A stretch of DNA of 5,729 bases from Rubrivirga sp. (GTDB lineage: Bacteria > Bacteroidota > Rhodothermia > Rhodothermales > Rubricoccaceae), in NCBI GenBank assembly GCA_012269805.1, contig JAAXJP010000177.1, forward strand, positions 1 through 5,729. The letters are read 5' to 3'. The notes under the pieces are model-generated. The model had not been told where the DNA came from. It made no database searches and saw only the letters and a list, made by a program, of their open reading frames with translations. How positions within the stretch are numbered: the stretch's first letter is position 1; each line of letters opens with the position of its first letter. The translations under genes and the position numbers were made by a program. Shown here one piece after another: positions 4,426-5,729 of this stretch.

Positions 4426-5685
4426 CTACAAACGTTCGATCCGGACCGCGTCGATCCGGTTCGGCGTGGCCTTCGTGACGGTGAACCGGTAGCCCTCGTG
4501 GTCGAACGTCGCGTGCTCGGCCGGGACGGTGCCCAGCTGGGCGAGGACGAAGCCGGCGACCGTGTCGTAGTCGCCCTCGCCGAGGTCGACGTCGGTCTCG
4601 GCCGCGAGGTCGGCCACCTCGACGCGGCCGTGGACGACGACGGTCCGGTCGTCGAGCTTCCGGATGGGCGCGGCGACGGGGTCGTGCTCGTCGCGGATGT
4701 CGCCGAACAACTCTTCCAGGAGGTCTTCGAGGGTCACGATCCCGGCCGTCCCGCCGTACTCGTCGACGGCGACGGCGAGCGTCGTGCCGCCCTGAAGAAA
4801 GTCGAACAGGAGGTCGCGCGACGGCTTCGACTCGGGGACCGCGCGGGCCGGCCGGAGGATCGACGCCAGCGACGCCGGCGCGTGGAACAGGTCGTGCGCC
4901 AGGACCACGCCCACGATCTTGTCGACGTTCTCGCGGTAGACCGGCAGCCGGCTGAATCCCGTCTCGATGAACGTCTTCCGGACCTCCTCGATGGAGGCGC
5001 CCTCCTCGACGCCCTTGATCTCGGTCCGCGGGATCATCGAGTCCTTGACCCGGAGGCTGCGGAGCTCGAACACGTTCGAGAGGATCTCCGACTCCTCCTC
5101 GTCGAGGTCGAGCGTCCCCGTCTCGCGGCTCTCGCGGATCACGAGCTCGAAGTCGCGTTGGAGGAACTGCTGGACCGTCGCGCCCTCTCCGCCGACGGCT
5201 CTCACGAGCAGTCCGCTGACCCACCCGGCCGCCTTGATGAGGATCCAGAACAGCCGGTACGTCAGCTTGAGCGGGCCCGCGAGCACGAACAGCACGCGGA
5301 CCGGCGGCTGGCGGAGGAGCGACTTCGGCAGGACCTCGCCGACGACGAGGACGACGAGCGCAGCGATCACGGTCTGCGTCATGAGGACCCAGGCGGTCGG
5401 GTCCGCGATCCCGAGCGTGCCGCCGAAAAAGGCCGCGAGCGGCGGCTCCAGGGCCAGGCTCATCAGCGTCGAATAGACCACGAGCGCGATGTTGTTGCCC
5501 ACGAGCGTCGTCGTGAGGAACGTGCCGGGGGCGGCCATGAACTCCTGCACCACGCCGCCGACCCAGCCGGCCTGCCGCGCGCGGGCCTCGGTCTTGAGCC
5601 GGTTCGCCGTCACGAACGCGATCTCCGAACCGGAGAAGAACGCGCTCAGGGCGAGCATCAGCAGGATGAGGAGGAAGACCGTCAC
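4426..5685 (-). CDS. CNNM/CorC (hemolysin-family) membrane protein with CBS pair
   Basis: A 419-residue protein of the DUF21-CBS-CorC_HlyC type. The N-terminal CNNM transmembrane domain (about 1-165) starts with a helix ending in the conserved SGSE (18-21) and contains GNNIA (63-67) and GEVLPKS (116-122). Hydrophobic segments lie near 1-16, 57-78, 97-116 and 129-150. A linker (about 166-210) leads to CBS1 (about 211-268, with MIPR at 217-220) and CBS2 (about 275-333, with DEYGGTAG at 308-315). The C-terminal CorC_HlyC domain (about 340-417) includes GDYDTVAGFV. Relatives are implicated in magnesium/cobalt export, and Bacteroidota gliding protein GldE has the same architecture, so the substrate cannot be named. 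The GTG at 5685 is chosen because the first helix follows directly; an ATG at residue 10 would cut it. The coaX gene abuts downstream, suggesting an operon. Confidence 0.93.
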   Translation of the reverse strand: MTVFLLILLMLALSAFFSGSEIAFVTANRLKTEARARQAGWVGGVVQEFMAAPGTFLTTTLVGNNIALVVYSTLMSLALEPPLAAFFGGTLGIADPTAWVLMTQTVIAALVVLVVGEVLPKSLLRQPPVRVLFVLAGPLKLTYRLFWILIKAAGWVSGLLVRAVGGEGATVQQFLQRDFELVIRESRETGTLDLDEEESEILSNVFELRSLRVKDSMIPRTEIKGVEEGASIEEVRKTFIETGFSRLPVYRENVDKIVGVVLAHDLFHAPASLASILRPARAVPESKPSRDLLFDFLQGGTTLAVAVDEYGGTAGIVTLEDLLEELFGDIRDEHDPVAAPIRKLDDRTVVVHGRVEVADLAAETDVDLGEGDYDTVAGFVLAQLGTVPAEHATFDHEGYRFTVTKATPNRIDAVRIERL

Positions 5686-5729
5686 GGGGGCGGGAGACCG
5701 GGGGCGGGGAGCGAGCGGAGTCTACGCCG

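Noticed and set aside
2801..5224. 807-codon open frame on the minus strand across udk, coaX and part of the CNNM-type gene
   Set aside because: The translation is almost entirely Arg, Gly, Pro, Ala and Asp with no domain. It lies antisense to yaaA and udk and out of frame with coaX and the CNNM-type gene. Long open frames in the wrong frame are expected in DNA with very high G+C at third codon positions.
1..5729. Mobile element, CRISPR array, defence system or novel multi-gene system
   Set aside because: tmRNA genes often serve as integration sites, but I found no integrase, no duplicated tmRNA 3' end as an attachment site, no transposase and no regularly spaced repeats. The gene content is housekeeping.

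Overview
The window is a G+C-rich piece of bacterial chromosome with ordinary housekeeping gene content. It most likely comes from a high-GC member of the Bacteroidota/Rhodothermota side of the tree (a Salinibacter/Rubrivirga-like lineage; inference). Three things point there. A 31-residue AURKAIP1/COX24-type protein of the kind common in Bacteroidota is present. It has a promoter with an exact TAnnTTTG minus-10 element and an upstream TTG, the Bacteroidota vegetative promoter pattern. None of the protein starts has a recognisable Shine-Dalgarno sequence, also typical of that group.

Layout, left to right. Positions 1-925 are read on the minus strand: a tmRNA gene (ssrA, about 48-420) with a terminator-like hairpin after it, and behind it a small unassigned lipoprotein gene (485-925). 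Positions 926-1415 hold no convincing protein gene. They contain a strong 14-bp terminator hairpin oriented for minus-strand transcription, a run of further hairpins that may be an unannotated structured RNA, and the promoter of the next gene. Positions 1416-3667 are read on the plus strand: the COX24-like mini-gene with its own terminator, a YtxH-type membrane protein, a YaaA-family protein and uridine kinase (udk). Positions 3664-5685 are read on the minus strand: a CNNM/CorC-type membrane protein with paired CBS domains, followed without a gap by type III pantothenate kinase (coaX). The udk and coaX genes converge and share the four bases CTAG at their stop codons.

Functionally the window combines translation and its rescue (tmRNA, a probable ribosomal mini-protein), pyrimidine salvage (udk), coenzyme A synthesis (coaX), stress/iron protection (yaaA) and envelope proteins (YtxH-like, CNNM/CorC, lipoprotein). 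I see no mobile element, CRISPR array or defence system. The points most worth a second look are the orphan terminator with the structured gene-free region at about 964-1340, the 31-residue COX24-like gene, and the charged tail on YaaA. Very long antisense reading frames (up to 807 codons) are by-products of the high G+C content.
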